Shown: positions 8,263-19,656, counted from the first letter of the stretch. The stretch: 33,979 nucleotides of DNA from Sporotomaculum syntrophicum (GCF_009932395.1 NZ_LSRS01000010.1:1991-35969), one strand, 5' to 3'. The notes: generated from the sequence alone by a model not told the origin. Program-made: numbers and translations.

Positions 8263-8369
8263 GCTTATATCACCTCCCTACTGGTCAAATATTATTTACA
8301 CAGGTATTATATATTATTATGAATGATTTAAAGCTTCGTTTCAACCTTTTTGGATATTTTTTCCGTTAA

Positions 8370-8398
8370 ATAAAAATACGCCAGTTGCCTGACGTATT
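8370..8398 (-). terminator. Rho-independent terminator of carD
   Basis: A perfect 10-bp stem, AATACGTCAG and CTGGCGTATT with one G-U pair, encloses the stable GNRA loop GCAA and is followed by TTTTATTT on the minus strand. It starts within the carD stop codon. Confidence 0.9.
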
Positions 8399-8873
8399 AT
8401 GCAAAAACTCCCTCAAGCATGGACTTCGTCTTATCCTCACCTAATTCAGTAGCCAACACTAATTCACTAATCAGTATTTGTCGTGCATTTTCCAACATCT
8501 TTCGTTCACCTGAAGAAAGGCCTTTTTCTTTATCCCGCTTTACCAGGTTTCTGACTACTTCCGCAACCTCATAAATATTACCGCTCTTTATTTTCTCCAA
8601 GTTGGCTCGATAACGCCTGTTCCAATTGTCTGACATACTAGTAGATTGTTCGCGCAAAATGTGAAATACCCTCTGCACCCCGTCATTATCAATTACTTGA
8701 CGCAAGCCCACATCCTCACAGTTGGAAATGGGTATCATTACTTTCATATCACCAACCGGCAACCTTAGGATATAGTATTGTCTAGTTTCCCCGAGAACTT
8801 CTTTCTCCTCGATGGCTTCAATAATCCCGGCACCGTGCATAGGATAAACAACTTTATCTCCAATTTTAAACAA
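8397..8873 (-). CDS. CarD family transcription regulator
   Basis: 158-residue CarD-type protein. Such proteins bind the RNA polymerase beta subunit through an N-terminal Tudor-like domain and stabilise open promoter complexes. The N-terminus FKIGDKVVYPMHGAGIIEAI is typical. The helical C-terminal half contains a family tryptophan in SMSDNWNRRYRANL. The start is TTG at 8873 with GGAGG nine bases upstream. A longer reading to 8915 is excluded because it would begin upstream of the predicted start site of the nearer promoter. Two consensus-like promoters precede it. Confidence 0.93.
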   Translation of the reverse strand: MFKIGDKVVYPMHGAGIIEAIEEKEVLGETRQYYILRLPVGDMKVMIPISNCEDVGLRQVIDNDGVQRVFHILREQSTSMSDNWNRRYRANLEKIKSGNIYEVAEVVRNLVKRDKEKGLSSGERKMLENARQILISELVLATELGEDKTKSMLEGVFA

Positions 8874-8905
8874 ATTCCCGGACCTCCTTACCATATTCAT
8901 AAAAT

Positions 8906-8934
8906 AATATACCACAAAATTAAGGCATTGTCAA
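8906..8934 (-). promoter_or_regulatory. Proximal carD promoter
   Basis: Minus-strand TTGACA (8929-8934), 17 bp, TATATT (8906-8911). The transcript would start near 8899, giving a leader of only about 26 bases. Confidence 0.8.
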
Positions 8935-8945
8935 GGAAATATAAT

Positions 8946-8974
8946 ATTTTAGCACAGCACCAACATTGTGTCAA
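8946..8974 (-). promoter_or_regulatory. Distal carD promoter
   Basis: Minus-strand TTGACA (8969-8974), 17 bp, TAAAAT (8946-8951). Its -35 lies in a small inverted repeat, ATTGT and ACAAT around four bases (8966-8979). It is 25 bp from the divergent promoter at 8999. Confidence 0.7.
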
Positions 8975-8998
8975 CAATATTTTTTTAGATTCACTGGT

Positions 8999-9028
8999 TT
9001 GACAGGATAAGCAGCTCACCGTTATAAT
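8999..9028 (+). promoter_or_regulatory. Promoter of the MazG-like gene
   Basis: Plus-strand TTGACA (8999-9004), 18 bp, TATAAT (9023-9028): a full consensus apart from the spacer. The region just downstream has TTTTAAAAT twice (about 9040-9058) before the ribosome binding site. Confidence 0.85.
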
Positions 9029-9076
9029 TACTGCATGGTTTTAAAATGTTTTAAAATAATAAAGGGGTGAAACCGT

Positions 9077-9475
9077 TTGCTTAAGGATATAATATATGAT
9101 GAATTTCAACATACGGTTTCTGAAATACTGCTCTGCAACAGGAGCATTTTGGACTTGCTGGCTAAATCACAAGAAACCAACGCCAGAATGAATCGCACTA
9201 TTATTAAATCGGTAACCAGTTGCGGGTGTCTTAAAATTAACGCTGCAAAAAAGAAAATTCCACCTGAAACATCACTGGAGGAATTAAAAAACTTACTGGA
9301 ATCACATCTCGAAGGCAAGCTGTGTGATAGCTGTCGGGAAACTCTAGAATTAGAGATGGGGCAAACCCTCTTTTACCTAGCAGCTATGTGCAATTTGCTT
9401 GATTTGAATATGTATGATATTTTAATCAAGGAACAAAAAAAGCTCAAAGCACTAGGATTGTTCAATTTAGCCTAA
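9077..9475 (+). CDS. Small MazG-like helical protein with cysteine pairs
   Basis: 132 residues, the only convincing gene on the plus strand. It starts at TTG 9077 with AGGGGTG at a proper distance; the next methionine is at residue 38. The C-terminal half (about 75-128) looks like the helices of MazG-type nucleotide pyrophosphohydrolases, with LEMGQTLFYLAAMCNLLDL followed by KEQKKLKALG. The usual ExxD metal motif is ExxQ here (E93, Q96), so activity is doubtful. Two cysteine pairs, CGC (49-51) and CDSC (83-86), could bind a metal. It has its own strong promoter, divergent from carD. The MazG relation is by eye and function is unknown. Confidence 0.75.
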   Translation: MLKDIIYDEFQHTVSEILLCNRSILDLLAKSQETNARMNRTIIKSVTSCGCLKINAAKKKIPPETSLEELKNLLESHLEGKLCDSCRETLELEMGQTLFYLAAMCNLLDLNMYDILIKEQKKLKALGLFNLA

Positions 9476-9499
9476 ACACATGTGATTGGCCGGCATGAC

Positions 9500-9532
9500 A
9501 TTGAAGGCATGACCTTGAGCCACGCCTTCAAT
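9500..9532. terminator. Inverted repeat between two converging genes
   Basis: ATTGAAGGC (9500-9508) and GCCTTCAAT (9524-9532) form a 9-bp stem between the ends of the MazG-like gene and disA. It may stop transcription from both sides, but neither strand has a T-run after it. Confidence 0.4.
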
Positions 9533-9536
9533 AACG

Positions 9537-10598
9537 TTATACGTAACGCTCCTGGGTAAGCTGATCTCGATACCTCAGTAACCCTTCCTTGATGGAACGA
9601 GCCCTGACCTCACCAATACCCTCCACCGCATCTAGCTCTTCAATGGTGGCTCTAAGCACTTTCCGCAACGAGCCAAATTCCCGAACCAGGTTTTCTACCA
9701 CCTGAAGAGGCAACCGAGGAATCTTTTCTAAAATGCGATAACCACGCGGTACTACACTCTGGTCCAGTATGCTGGCACTGCCCGGGTAACCCAATGCACG
9801 AGCCACCAAGGTTAAATCCAGTAAATCCTCAGCAGGCCAACTACCGATCATCTCCAGCACACTTTCCGGTGATTTTTCCCCGCTTAAAGTAGCATAATCT
9901 TGAATAATTAAACGTCCCTCATCCTCAACATTGGCAATTAGTTCCTCAAGTTGCATGGTAATTAAGCGTCCCTCAGTACCTAGCTCACTAATATAACGTT
10001 TTATTTCCTTATCCACCCGTAAAACCATTTCTGTTCTTTGAATAGCCTTAGCAACATCAAACAATGTAACAGCTTCTTCAAATTCCAACTTGCTTAAATT
10101 AACCACAACCCGGTGTAATACATGGCGGTATTTTTCTAGAGTCTGCAAAGCCTGATTGGCTTTGTTAATAATAACTCCCGGTTCCTGTAAAACATATTTG
10201 ATATTACCCTTGTAAATTGTAATTACACTGCGCCGCTGGGATATAGAAATTACCAGGGCACCTGTTTGTTTAGCCACTCGCTCTGCTGTGCGGTGACGTA
10301 TACCTGTTTCACTGGATGGGATACTTAGATTGGGGATTAATTGAGTATTAGCCGCAATAATTTTTTTTACATCTTCACTTATAATGATAGCTCCATCCAT
10401 TTTAGCCAATTCATAAAGATTAGCCGGCGTAAAGTTGGCATTAATAGCAAAACCATCCTCCGCTAGCTCCATTATCTCAGGACTGTCACTAATAACCAGC
10501 AACCCCCCGGTCTCAGCCCGTAAAATATTTTCCATTCCATCTCGCAGCGGCGTACCCGGCGCAACCATCCGCAGCACTTTAAGTAAAGTGTCTTCCAA
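9537..10598 (-). CDS. disA: DNA integrity scanning diadenylate cyclase DisA
   Basis: Makes cyclic di-AMP from two ATP and slows when it meets branched DNA. The cyclase domain (about 1-150) has the catalytic DGA at residues 68-70 and RHRTAER at 101-107. A helical linker follows. The C-terminal RuvA-like helix-hairpin-helix domain has EELDAVEGIGEVRARSIKEG. The 353-residue length matches B. subtilis DisA. The start is TTG at 10598 with GGGGGAG upstream. It follows radA directly, the standard Firmicute arrangement; in B. subtilis RadA and DisA act together on DNA intermediates. Confidence 0.97.
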   Translation of the reverse strand: MEDTLLKVLRMVAPGTPLRDGMENILRAETGGLLVISDSPEIMELAEDGFAINANFTPANLYELAKMDGAIIISEDVKKIIAANTQLIPNLSIPSSETGIRHRTAERVAKQTGALVISISQRRSVITIYKGNIKYVLQEPGVIINKANQALQTLEKYRHVLHRVVVNLSKLEFEEAVTLFDVAKAIQRTEMVLRVDKEIKRYISELGTEGRLITMQLEELIANVEDEGRLIIQDYATLSGEKSPESVLEMIGSWPAEDLLDLTLVARALGYPGSASILDQSVVPRGYRILEKIPRLPLQVVENLVREFGSLRKVLRATIEELDAVEGIGEVRARSIKEGLLRYRDQLTQERYV

Positions 10599-10635
10599 TT
10601 TTCTCCCCCTCTAAAGCCCCGGTTTATTTAAAATT

Positions 10636-12000
10636 TTACTTACCTAAAAAAGCTAAGTCAAATGCATCGGCCAGGGTAGCCGCTTGTTTTAGTTCTAGCT
10701 CACCTGTTTCAGGTAACCCCTTTTGCCGGGGCACTATGCAACGCTCAAAACCCAGCTGAGTAGCTTCACGAATTCTCTTATCCAGTGCTGTAACCGGCCT
10801 GATTTCACCGGTTAATCCCAGTTCACCAATTACTGCCATGTGCACATCAAGGGGCCGTTCCCGAAAACTTGACGCCAGCGCCATAGCAATACCTAAATCA
10901 GCTGCGGGTTCATCTATGCGCACACCACCCACTACGTTAACATAAGCATCACAGTTACCTAACATTAGACCCAGGCGTTTTTCTAGCACCGCCGTAATAA
11001 GGGCAACCCGGTTATGGTCTACACCAGCAGTCATACGTCTTGGGGTTCCAAAAGAGGTCGGACAAACTAAAGCCTGAATCTCGACCAGCAGCGGGCGGGT
11101 TCCTTCCAGCGTCGGAACAACCACTGTCCCCGCCACGTTCCTGTAGACATGATCCATTAAAAAAAAGGCAGAAGGATTGGCCACCTCCTGCAGGCCACAA
11201 TTAGACATTTCAAATATGCCGATTTCATTGATAGAACCAAAACGATTTTTAACTCCGCGCAGTATTCTAAAGGTTTGATGGCGCTCCCCCTCGAAGTATA
11301 ATACCACATCGACCATATGCTCCATAACCCGGGGACCTGCAATCGCACCCTCCTTGGTCACATGGCCCACAACAAAAATGGATACTGATTGTTTTTTGGC
11401 TAACTGCATTAGCCTGGCTGTACATCCACGCACTTGACTCACACTGCCGGGGGCAGATGCAATATCGGAAAAATACATGGTCTGTATTGAATCCACCACT
11501 ACCAGCATAGGATTTATCTTTGCTATCTGCTCTTCCACTGCCTCCAGATTAGTTTGGGGGTATATGTATAAATCGCTATTGCTTATCCCAAGCCGGTCAG
11601 CCCTCAGTTTTATCTGGTGAGGCGACTCTTCCCCCGATACATAAAGCACCCGCTGCCTATCCGAACTAATCGTACCGGCTACCTGTAAAAGCAAAGTAGA
11701 TTTGCCTATACCAGGATCGCCACCCAATAAAATTAGTGAGCCAGGTACTACACCACCACCCAGCACACGATTAAATTCAGCCATACCAGTAGAACGGCGC
11801 TCACAGTCTAACGACGTAACCTCAATCAGAGGTCTAGGCGTTACCTGGTGTTCTATCACCTGGCGGTTACGCGCGGGCGCAACATACTCCTCAACGTAAG
11901 TATTCCAGCCACCACAACCAGTACAGCGACCCAGCCAGCGAGGTGTAAAATGACCGCACTCTTGACAATAATAACCGGTTTTTTTGGTAGACACAGCCAT
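10636..12000 (-). CDS. radA: DNA repair protein RadA (Sms)
   Basis: 454-residue RecA-like branch-migration ATPase. Zinc finger cysteines are at 12, 15, 26 and 29 (CQECG, CTGCG). The Walker A loop GGDPGIGKS is at 93-101. The RadA signature KNRFGS is at about 250. A Lon-protease-like C-terminal domain contains ADLGIAMALASS. The ATG at 12000 has AGGAG only two bases away. The GTG two codons later lies seven bases from AGGAG and may be the true start; the protein would lose just two residues. An extended -10 promoter precedes it, and disA follows in the same transcript. Confidence 0.96.
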   Translation of the reverse strand: MAVSTKKTGYYCQECGHFTPRWLGRCTGCGGWNTYVEEYVAPARNRQVIEHQVTPRPLIEVTSLDCERRSTGMAEFNRVLGGGVVPGSLILLGGDPGIGKSTLLLQVAGTISSDRQRVLYVSGEESPHQIKLRADRLGISNSDLYIYPQTNLEAVEEQIAKINPMLVVVDSIQTMYFSDIASAPGSVSQVRGCTARLMQLAKKQSVSIFVVGHVTKEGAIAGPRVMEHMVDVVLYFEGERHQTFRILRGVKNRFGSINEIGIFEMSNCGLQEVANPSAFFLMDHVYRNVAGTVVVPTLEGTRPLLVEIQALVCPTSFGTPRRMTAGVDHNRVALITAVLEKRLGLMLGNCDAYVNVVGGVRIDEPAADLGIAMALASSFRERPLDVHMAVIGELGLTGEIRPVTALDKRIREATQLGFERCIVPRQKGLPETGELELKQAATLADAFDLAFLGK

Positions 12001-12022
12001 TCTCCTAAAAAATTATCTTGTT

Positions 12023-12051
12023 ATTATACCATATATAGCGAAAATTGTAAG
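12023..12051 (-). promoter_or_regulatory. Extended -10 promoter of radA-disA
   Basis: Minus-strand TATAAT (12023-12028) preceded by TGG, with CTTACA (12046-12051) 17 bp upstream. The transcript would start near 12016 with a very short leader. Confidence 0.7.
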
Positions 12052-12080
12052 TACAATCAAGACCAGTTAGTATAGTCGTT

Positions 12081-12124
12081 TGAAAAAAAAGGGTAAAAGA
12101 ATATTGAGCATTCCTTTACCCTTT
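12081..12124 (-). terminator. Rho-independent terminator of the ctsR-clpC operon
   Basis: A 15-bp stem, with AAAGGGTAAAGGAAT pairing to ATTCTTTTACCCTTT on the minus strand and a 7-base loop, is followed by a run of T. It begins about 30 bases after the clpC stop. It is the strongest terminator of the window. Confidence 0.93.
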
Positions 12125-12152
12125 GATAATCTATTATGCGGTAAAAAAGCCA

Positions 12153-14606
12153 TTACCTTTTGACTACAACCAACCCACCGTCAGCTTCTCGATCTACAAA
12201 CACACGATCTCCACGCTTAATAGTGCCTTGCAGCAATTCCTCCGATAGGCGGTCTTCAATTTCCTTCTGAATAGCCCGACGCAGCGGTCTTGCACCATAT
12301 TCCTCACTAAATCCTTCTCGAGCCAGATATTCACCAGCTGCCTCAGTGACTTCAATTTCAATTTCATTTTCAGCCAACCGCTTAGCTACTTCCTGCACCA
12401 TTAAGCCGACAATTTCTTTAATATGCTCCTGACCTAACGCATGAAAGACAATGATGTCATCTATCCGGTTTAAAAATTCCGGCCTAAAGGCACGGTGCAA
12501 ATCATCTATGACCTTTTTCTTCATATTCTCATAGCTTTTACTTGTTGTTCCCTCATCTGTTTTAAAGCCAAGGATAGTTTCCCGCTTAATCAGGCCTACC
12601 CCTACATTGGAGGTCATTATGATTATAGCGTTACGGAAATCTACCGTGTGTCCCTTGGCATCTGTGAGACGACCATCTTCAAGAACTTGCAGTAATATAT
12701 TAAACACATCCGGATGAGCCTTTTCAATCTCGTCCAGCAACACCACAGAATAAGGCTTACGACGTACCGCATCAGTAAGCTGCCCACCCTCGTCGTACCC
12801 CACATAGCCGGGAGGAGCACCAACTAGCCTGCTTACAGCAAACTTTTCCATATACTCACTCATGTCTATCCGCACCATTGCATCTTCATCACCGAACATC
12901 GCTTCAGCCAGCGCGCGCGCCAACTCTGTTTTACCCACCCCAGTGGGTCCCAGAAAGATAAATGAGCCAATTGGTCGTTTAGGATCCTTAAGCCCAGCCT
13001 GAGCCCGGCGGATAGCTCTGGACACAGCAATAACAGCTTCGTCCTGGCCAATAACCCGCTGGTGTAGTATTTCTTCCAAATGCAGCAGCCGGTCAGATTC
13101 CTCCTCCGCCAGTTTGCGAACTGGTATACCAGTCCAACTGGCCACAATCTGAGCAATGTCCTCCTCAGTCACTTCTAGCTCCTTACCACCCTTTTGCTGC
13201 TGCCAACTACTGCGCTTGCTAGCCAATTCCTCTTTTAGTTTGCTTTCCTCATCCCGCAATTGGGCTGCTTTTTCAAATTCCTGATTGTTTACGGCAGCTT
13301 CCTTTTCCTTACGCGCTTCCTCTATGCGTTGTTCCAGCTCTTTTACTTCCGGAGGTGTAGTAAGAGCCTGCAAACGCACCCGAGAGCCTGCCTCATCCAT
13401 TAAATCAATAGCCTTATCGGGTAAAAAACGGTCGGTAATATAGCGATCACTTAGCCTGGCTGCCGCCTTTAAGGCCTCATCACTGATCCGCACCCGATGG
13501 TGTGCCTCGTATTTATCCCGCAGACCCGTTAAAATCTGTACCGTTTCCTCAACACTGGGTTCCTCAACTATAATTGGTTGGAAACGGCGTTCCAGGGCAG
13601 AATCTTGCTCAATATGTTTGCGGTATTCGTCTAATGTTGTAGCACCAATACACTGTAACTCCCCTCTGGCAAGGGCCGGTTTTAATATATTTGCCGCATC
13701 AATGGCGCCTTCAGCTGCACCAGCACCAATGATTGTATGCAACTCATCAATAAATACTATTACATCCTTCTCCTGAGTAATTTCGTCTACCACTTTTTTC
13801 AACCGGTCCTCAAACTCTCCTCGGTACTTAGTGCCAGCCACCAGTGAAGCCAGGTCCAAGGTTACCAGGCGCTTTTTTAGCAGTATCTCAGGAACATTTC
13901 CAGCCACAATGCGTTGGGCCAAGCCTTCAACAACAGCAGTTTTGCCAACTCCCGGGTCGCCGATGAGTACAGGGTTGTTTTTAGTACGACGGCTTAAAAT
14001 TTGAATTACCCGCTCTATTTCGTTGTCTCGACCAACCACGGGATCCAGTTTATCTTCACGAGACATGCCTGTTAAGTCACGACCAAACTGATCCAATGTA
14101 GCTGTTTTAGTGCCGCAGCTCCCTCCTGCACAACCGGGTTGAGACTGCTGTTTCTGGGGACTCCCCCCCCCGGCACCACCTAACAATTGCATTACAACCT
14201 GCCGAACCTTGTCCTGGTTCACACCCAAAGCAGCCAGCACCTGCGCAGCTACACCTTCTTCTTCCTGTATCAGACCCAACAGCAGGTGCTCGGTACCCAC
14301 GTAATTGGTACCCATGCGACGGGCCTCTTCAGTGGAAAGTTCCAATACCCTTTTTACCCGGGAGGTAAGCGTCAACTCCCTGGGCACCTCTTCCCCCTTA
14401 CCCATAGCCTGTTCTACCATAGCACGCACCTGCTCAGACTGAACGCCTAAAATAGCCAGAGCTTTAGCTGCTACCCCTTCACCTTCACCGATTAACCCTA
14501 ATAATATATGTTCTGTGCCCACATACGGACGCCTAAACCGTTTGGCCTCTTCCTGGGCTAGTATAAGCACTTTTTGCGACCTCTGTGTAAATTTACCAAA
14601 TGACAT
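12153..14606 (-). CDS. clpC: ATP-dependent Clp protease ATP-binding subunit ClpC
   Basis: 817-residue Hsp100 unfoldase that feeds proteins to ClpP. Two N-terminal Clp repeats (each with GTEH(I/L)LLGLI) are followed by AAA-1 with GDPGVGKT, a UVR-type coiled middle domain ([14 protein letters not shown]) and AAA-2 with GPTGVGKT and [21 protein letters not shown] glycine- and cysteine-containing linker (GGAGGGS, CAGGSCG) between the N-domain and AAA-1 is slightly unusual. The start is ATG 14606, nine bases from GGGAGG; a TTG three codons earlier touches the ribosome binding site and is unlikely. Last gene of ctsR-mcsA-mcsB-clpC. Confidence 0.97.
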   Translation of the reverse strand: MSFGKFTQRSQKVLILAQEEAKRFRRPYVGTEHILLGLIGEGEGVAAKALAILGVQSEQVRAMVEQAMGKGEEVPRELTLTSRVKRVLELSTEEARRMGTNYVGTEHLLLGLIQEEEGVAAQVLAALGVNQDKVRQVVMQLLGGAGGGSPQKQQSQPGCAGGSCGTKTATLDQFGRDLTGMSREDKLDPVVGRDNEIERVIQILSRRTKNNPVLIGDPGVGKTAVVEGLAQRIVAGNVPEILLKKRLVTLDLASLVAGTKYRGEFEDRLKKVVDEITQEKDVIVFIDELHTIIGAGAAEGAIDAANILKPALARGELQCIGATTLDEYRKHIEQDSALERRFQPIIVEEPSVEETVQILTGLRDKYEAHHRVRISDEALKAAARLSDRYITDRFLPDKAIDLMDEAGSRVRLQALTTPPEVKELEQRIEEARKEKEAAVNNQEFEKAAQLRDEESKLKEELASKRSSWQQQKGGKELEVTEEDIAQIVASWTGIPVRKLAEEESDRLLHLEEILHQRVIGQDEAVIAVSRAIRRAQAGLKDPKRPIGSFIFLGPTGVGKTELARALAEAMFGDEDAMVRIDMSEYMEKFAVSRLVGAPPGYVGYDEGGQLTDAVRRKPYSVVLLDEIEKAHPDVFNILLQVLEDGRLTDAKGHTVDFRNAIIIMTSNVGVGLIKRETILGFKTDEGTTSKSYENMKKKVIDDLHRAFRPEFLNRIDDIIVFHALGQEHIKEIVGLMVQEVAKRLAENEIEIEVTEAAGEYLAREGFSEEYGARPLRRAIQKEIEDRLSEELLQGTIKRGDRVFVDREADGGLVVVKR

Positions 14607-14611
14607 TTTGC

Positions 14612-15679
14612 TCAACCTCCCTGATTTAACTTAGTGCTAATAGTCCGGGCTCTTAAAACGTCCAACTGCATGGAATTCAATTTACCCTCCCGCTGATGCA
14701 TAAGATACGACGAACGGGTCATGACCATTAATTCCGTCAGTTGCTCTGACGTTGGGCCAGTAATTAGCTGTAATTCAACACCAAGTCGAACATCAGATAA
14801 CCGGCGCATGGCTTCCTCGGACGATATCATATGGGCATATTTCAATAGCCCATAGGAACGCCCCACTTTATCTTCAAGCTGATCCTTGCGCTGGTGCAGT
14901 AAAGCTTTCCGAGCTTGCCGCTCCTGCGTCAGGATCTGGCGGGTGACCGAATTTAAACTGTTTATAATTTCTTCCTCAGAATGTCCCAAGGTTACCTGAT
15001 TACTAAGCTGAAACAAATTGCCCAGCGCTTCGGTGCCCTCACCGTATAATCCCCGTACCGTAAATCCAAGCTTAGAAATAGTCGCCAGGACAGCACCAAC
15101 CTGGTCAACCATAACCAATCCAGGCAGATGCAACATCACTGATGCCCGCATGCCCGTACCAACATTGGTGGGACAAGCGGTAAGATAGCCAAAATCTTCG
15201 GAAAAGGCATAATCAAGTGTATGTTCCAAAGCATCATCAATTTGATTTACCAATGTCCAGGCCTTCTCCAATTGCAATCCCGGTAACAAACATTGTATAC
15301 GCAAATGATCTTCTTCATTGATCATAATACTAATTACTTCATCATCCCGGAGAGCTAGAGCCTTTTTCTGATATTCCGTTAAAAGGTTCGGGCTAATTAA
15401 ATGTTTCTCTACTAGTATCTGTCTCTCCAAAGGGCTCAATTCAGACATTCGGGTTATTTCCAGCTCGTTAGCCTGATCTTTGAGCACCTGGTTTTCCAAG
15501 GCTAATTGCACTGCATATATTACTTGTTCAGCCTTTTCTAACTCTAGTAAATGGGGAAAAGCATATCCTTTTAAGTTGCGGGCTACTCTGACCCTACTGC
15601 TCAGCAATATATCTCCTTCAGGTCCACCACCGGCCATCCAACCGCTTTTGGCACTGTTAATGGTTTCCTTAATGCTCAT
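14612..15679 (-). CDS. mcsB: Protein arginine kinase McsB
   Basis: 355-residue guanido-kinase-fold enzyme that phosphorylates arginines, marking proteins for ClpC-ClpP and inactivating CtsR. Visible: [16 protein letters not shown] near the N-terminus, and [20 protein letters not shown] with the catalytic cysteine. The start is ATG 15679 with GGAGGTG upstream; it overlaps the end of mcsA by 11 bases, as expected for coupled partners. A longer frame reaching 15727 is not needed. Activity normally requires McsA, encoded just before it. Confidence 0.96.
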   Translation of the reverse strand: MSIKETINSAKSGWMAGGGPEGDILLSSRVRVARNLKGYAFPHLLELEKAEQVIYAVQLALENQVLKDQANELEITRMSELSPLERQILVEKHLISPNLLTEYQKKALALRDDEVISIMINEEDHLRIQCLLPGLQLEKAWTLVNQIDDALEHTLDYAFSEDFGYLTACPTNVGTGMRASVMLHLPGLVMVDQVGAVLATISKLGFTVRGLYGEGTEALGNLFQLSNQVTLGHSEEEIINSLNSVTRQILTQERQARKALLHQRKDQLEDKVGRSYGLLKYAHMISSEEAMRRLSDVRLGVELQLITGPTSEQLTELMVMTRSSYLMHQREGKLNSMQLDVLRARTISTKLNQGG

Positions 15680-16202
15680 TGTTCTCACCTCCGGACAGAC
15701 GCTGCTCCAATTCCCTGATTTCATCACGCAACTGAGCTGCCTGTTCGAATTCCTCTCGTGCCACAGCTTGCTTGAGATTTTCTTTCATTTCTTTTATTTG
15801 TTTAATTACCTTGGCCCGCCCGCCGGTACGCTCGGGCACCTTGCCAGCATGACTGCTTGAACCATGTATTCTTCGCATTAGAGGTCCCAAACGCTCCTCA
15901 AAATGCCTATAGCAGTCACCGCATCCCAATAATCCCTTTTGAGTAAATAAACTTTCCGTAGTGCCACATTTAGGACAACTTGTTTCCTGCCGGGTTTGAG
16001 TGACAAATGATTGCTTAGATGGTGACTGGCTTAGTAAACTGGCAAGAATTTTTGGCAGATTTATTTGGGGTATAAAACCAAATTCCCCGGTCTGCACCTG
16101 ACCGGCACAAACTTCACACAAATGTGTAATGGCTTTATGGCCATTGACAATTTCAGTATAATGCACGGTGGCCGGCCTTTCATGACATTTTTCACAGAGC
16201 AT
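15669..16202 (-). CDS. mcsA: McsA, zinc-finger/UVR activator of McsB
   Basis: 177-residue protein with three CxxC zinc pairs up to the middle (CEKCHERPA, CEVCAGQ, CPKCG) and a fourth in CGDC. A C-terminal UVR motif reads AVAREEFEQAAQLRDEIREL. McsA stimulates the arginine kinase McsB. Its ribosome binding site GAGGGGGG is strong, and the gene sits 19 bases after ctsR. Confidence 0.95.
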   Translation of the reverse strand: MLCEKCHERPATVHYTEIVNGHKAITHLCEVCAGQVQTGEFGFIPQINLPKILASLLSQSPSKQSFVTQTRQETSCPKCGTTESLFTQKGLLGCGDCYRHFEERLGPLMRRIHGSSSHAGKVPERTGGRAKVIKQIKEMKENLKQAVAREEFEQAAQLRDEIRELEQRLSGGENNEH

Positions 16203-16221
16203 TCAGTACCCCCCTCAAAAG

Positions 16222-16692
16222 TTATTTGTAATATTTAAATATAACCATTAATACAGCTTTTAGAATATTTGAGCGCAGCTGATCTCTGGCGGGCAAACCA
16301 ATACGTAATACATTGCGGGCAAGACATGCTTTGATAATAGCATCTTCCCGCGAGGTAATAATGTCTTCTTCCAGCAGACGAGATAAAATAGCATTAGCAC
16401 CACGCTCGGAGATACGCTCACCCACCAGGTTAATTACTTCGCTTGCCATATCTAGTTCCCCGGCATCCAGCGGTACCTTGACGATCCGCACAAACCCCCC
16501 GCCACCCCGGCGGCTTTCAACAACATAACCTTTTTCAATAGTAAACCTGGTGGATAAAACATAATTAATCTGGGAAGGGGCGCAATCAAATTTTTCAGCC
16601 AGTTCGTTGCGCTGTATTTCAACAAATTTTTCTCCGCTCTGCTGGATCAGTTTGTTTAAATATTGCTCAATTATGTTAGACAGGCTGGACAT
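16222..16692 (-). CDS. ctsR: CtsR, repressor of class III heat-shock genes
   Basis: 156-residue DNA-binding repressor. The N-terminal winged helix-turn-helix has LAEKFDCAPSQINYVL, and the wing has the glycine-rich RRGGGGFVRI, both hallmark CtsR sequences. CtsR represses its own operon and is removed by McsB/ClpC on heat stress. AGGAGG lies 11 bases before the ATG. The promoter and a CtsR-like repeat are upstream at 16764-16829. Confidence 0.96.
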   Translation of the reverse strand: MSSLSNIIEQYLNKLIQQSGEKFVEIQRNELAEKFDCAPSQINYVLSTRFTIEKGYVVESRRGGGGFVRIVKVPLDAGELDMASEVINLVGERISERGANAILSRLLEEDIITSREDAIIKACLARNVLRIGLPARDQLRSNILKAVLMVIFKYYK

Positions 16693-16763
16693 ACAACAAC
16701 ATACCTCCTAGCTACCCTAAAGATGAACTTAAGCTCCGCACCCCATTTCGAACACCAAACACA

Positions 16764-16786
16764 TAACTTTGATTTTGACTTTAACT
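16764..16786 (-). promoter_or_regulatory. Possible degenerate CtsR operator
   Basis: Minus strand AGTTAAAGTCAAAATCAAAG, then TTA, just downstream of the predicted start site. It carries one heptad close to the known GGTCAAA (AGTCAAA) and repeats of TCAAA, but the second heptad is not at the canonical spacing. Position and content suggest CtsR binding; the match is imperfect. Confidence 0.4.
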
Positions 16787-16798
16787 TACCTTAACTAT

Positions 16799-16829
16799 AG
16801 TATACCACTAAACCATGATGAATTTTCAA
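16799..16829 (-). promoter_or_regulatory. Promoter of the ctsR operon
   Basis: Minus-strand TATACT (16799-16804) with TGG directly upstream (extended -10), and TTGAAA (16824-16829) at a long 19-bp spacing. The stretch from here to 17000 is A/T rich and I see no gene in it. Confidence 0.55.
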
Positions 16830-16997
16830 CAATCAAAAAAGACCGGAAAATATATTAACATCAGTATATCTTAATTTTTCTTAATATATTATTGTTTTTC
16901 TAAAATTATTGTCTTAATGCATTATTTAATTTTTTTGTAAATTTTCAAATATCAGTCAGCTTATGGTGCAGTTAATCACTCATGCTAACCAGATACA

Positions 16998-17035
16998 TAA
17001 AAAGGAACCCCGGATTTTTTAATCTGGAGTTCCTT
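16998..17035 (-). terminator. Rho-independent terminator after tRNA-Asn
   Basis: On the minus strand AAGGAACTCCAGATT pairs with AATCCGGGGTTCCTT (14 of 15 positions), followed by TTTTT. It ends the tRNA transcript that begins upstream of tRNA-Ile. Confidence 0.88.
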
Positions 17036-17040
17036 CATAT

Positions 17041-17115
17041 TGGCTCCCCGAGCTGGATTCGAACCAGCAACCCTCCGGTTAACAGCCGGATGCTCTACCG
17101 TTGAGCTATCGAGGA
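17041..17115 (-). tRNA. tRNA-Asn (GTT)
   Basis: Minus-strand cloverleaf: acceptor TCCTCGA pairs with TCGGGGA, anticodon loop CTGTTAA gives GTT, and the 3' GCCA end has an encoded CCA. It is last in the Ile-Ala-Asn cluster. Confidence 0.95.
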
Positions 17116-17120
17116 ATGGT

Positions 17121-17196
17121 TGGTGGAGATGACCGGACTCGAACCGGTGACCCCCTGCTTGCAAGGCAGGTGCTCTCCCAACTGAGCTACACCCCC
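17121..17196 (-). tRNA. tRNA-Ala (TGC)
   Basis: Minus-strand cloverleaf: acceptor GGGGGTG with CATCTCC, anticodon loop CTTGCAA giving TGC, encoded CCA. tRNA-Ala(TGC) often sits inside rRNA operons; here it stands in a tRNA-only group, five bases before tRNA-Asn. Confidence 0.95.
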
Positions 17197-17253
17197 GCTT
17201 GGGACGTCATTCTATTTCTTGCGTGATCCGAATTAAATGCCTTACGATTTTAA

Positions 17254-17282
17254 ATATTATCACATTCAAAGCAATTAAGCAA
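17254..17282 (-). promoter_or_regulatory. Likely promoter of tRNA-Ala-Asn
   Basis: Minus strand TTGCTT (17277-17282), 17 bp, TAATAT (17254-17259). The stretch TGATAATATTTAAAA is identical to that of the tRNA-Ile promoter at 17464, which argues that both are real. Between this site and tRNA-Ile there is also a hairpin CCGTAAAA/TTTTACGG (about 17292-17315). Confidence 0.5.
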
Positions 17283-17336
17283 GCATTTATCCGTAAAATC
17301 TTATTGTTTTACGGCCATAACAGTAACAACATTAAT

Positions 17337-17413
<77 letters not shown>

Positions 17414-17463
17414 CAATTAGTTGTCGTCTATTCATTATCTATTAATTGCCGCCTCGGTTTTAA

Positions 17464-17492
17464 ATATTATCATAAGGGTCTTAATGTGTCAA
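17464..17492 (-). promoter_or_regulatory. Promoter of tRNA-Ile
   Basis: Minus strand TTGACA (17487-17492), 17 bp, TAATAT (17464-17469); it lies right after the lysS stop codon. The start would be near 17457, about 44 bases before the tRNA. Confidence 0.65.
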
Positions 17493-17517
17493 CAAACAAA
17501 TTGTTCCTAATTAGCTG

Positions 17518-19535
<2,018 letters not shown>

Positions 19536-19656
19536 TTAATTCCTTCTCCTTAAAATAGGTTTTATAATTCTATATATGTTATTTCCCTCTAATATTTCAT
19601 AAAAATCAAGGAAATATAAAACATGATTTTAGCAAATCCTGCTACTCATGATTTAA

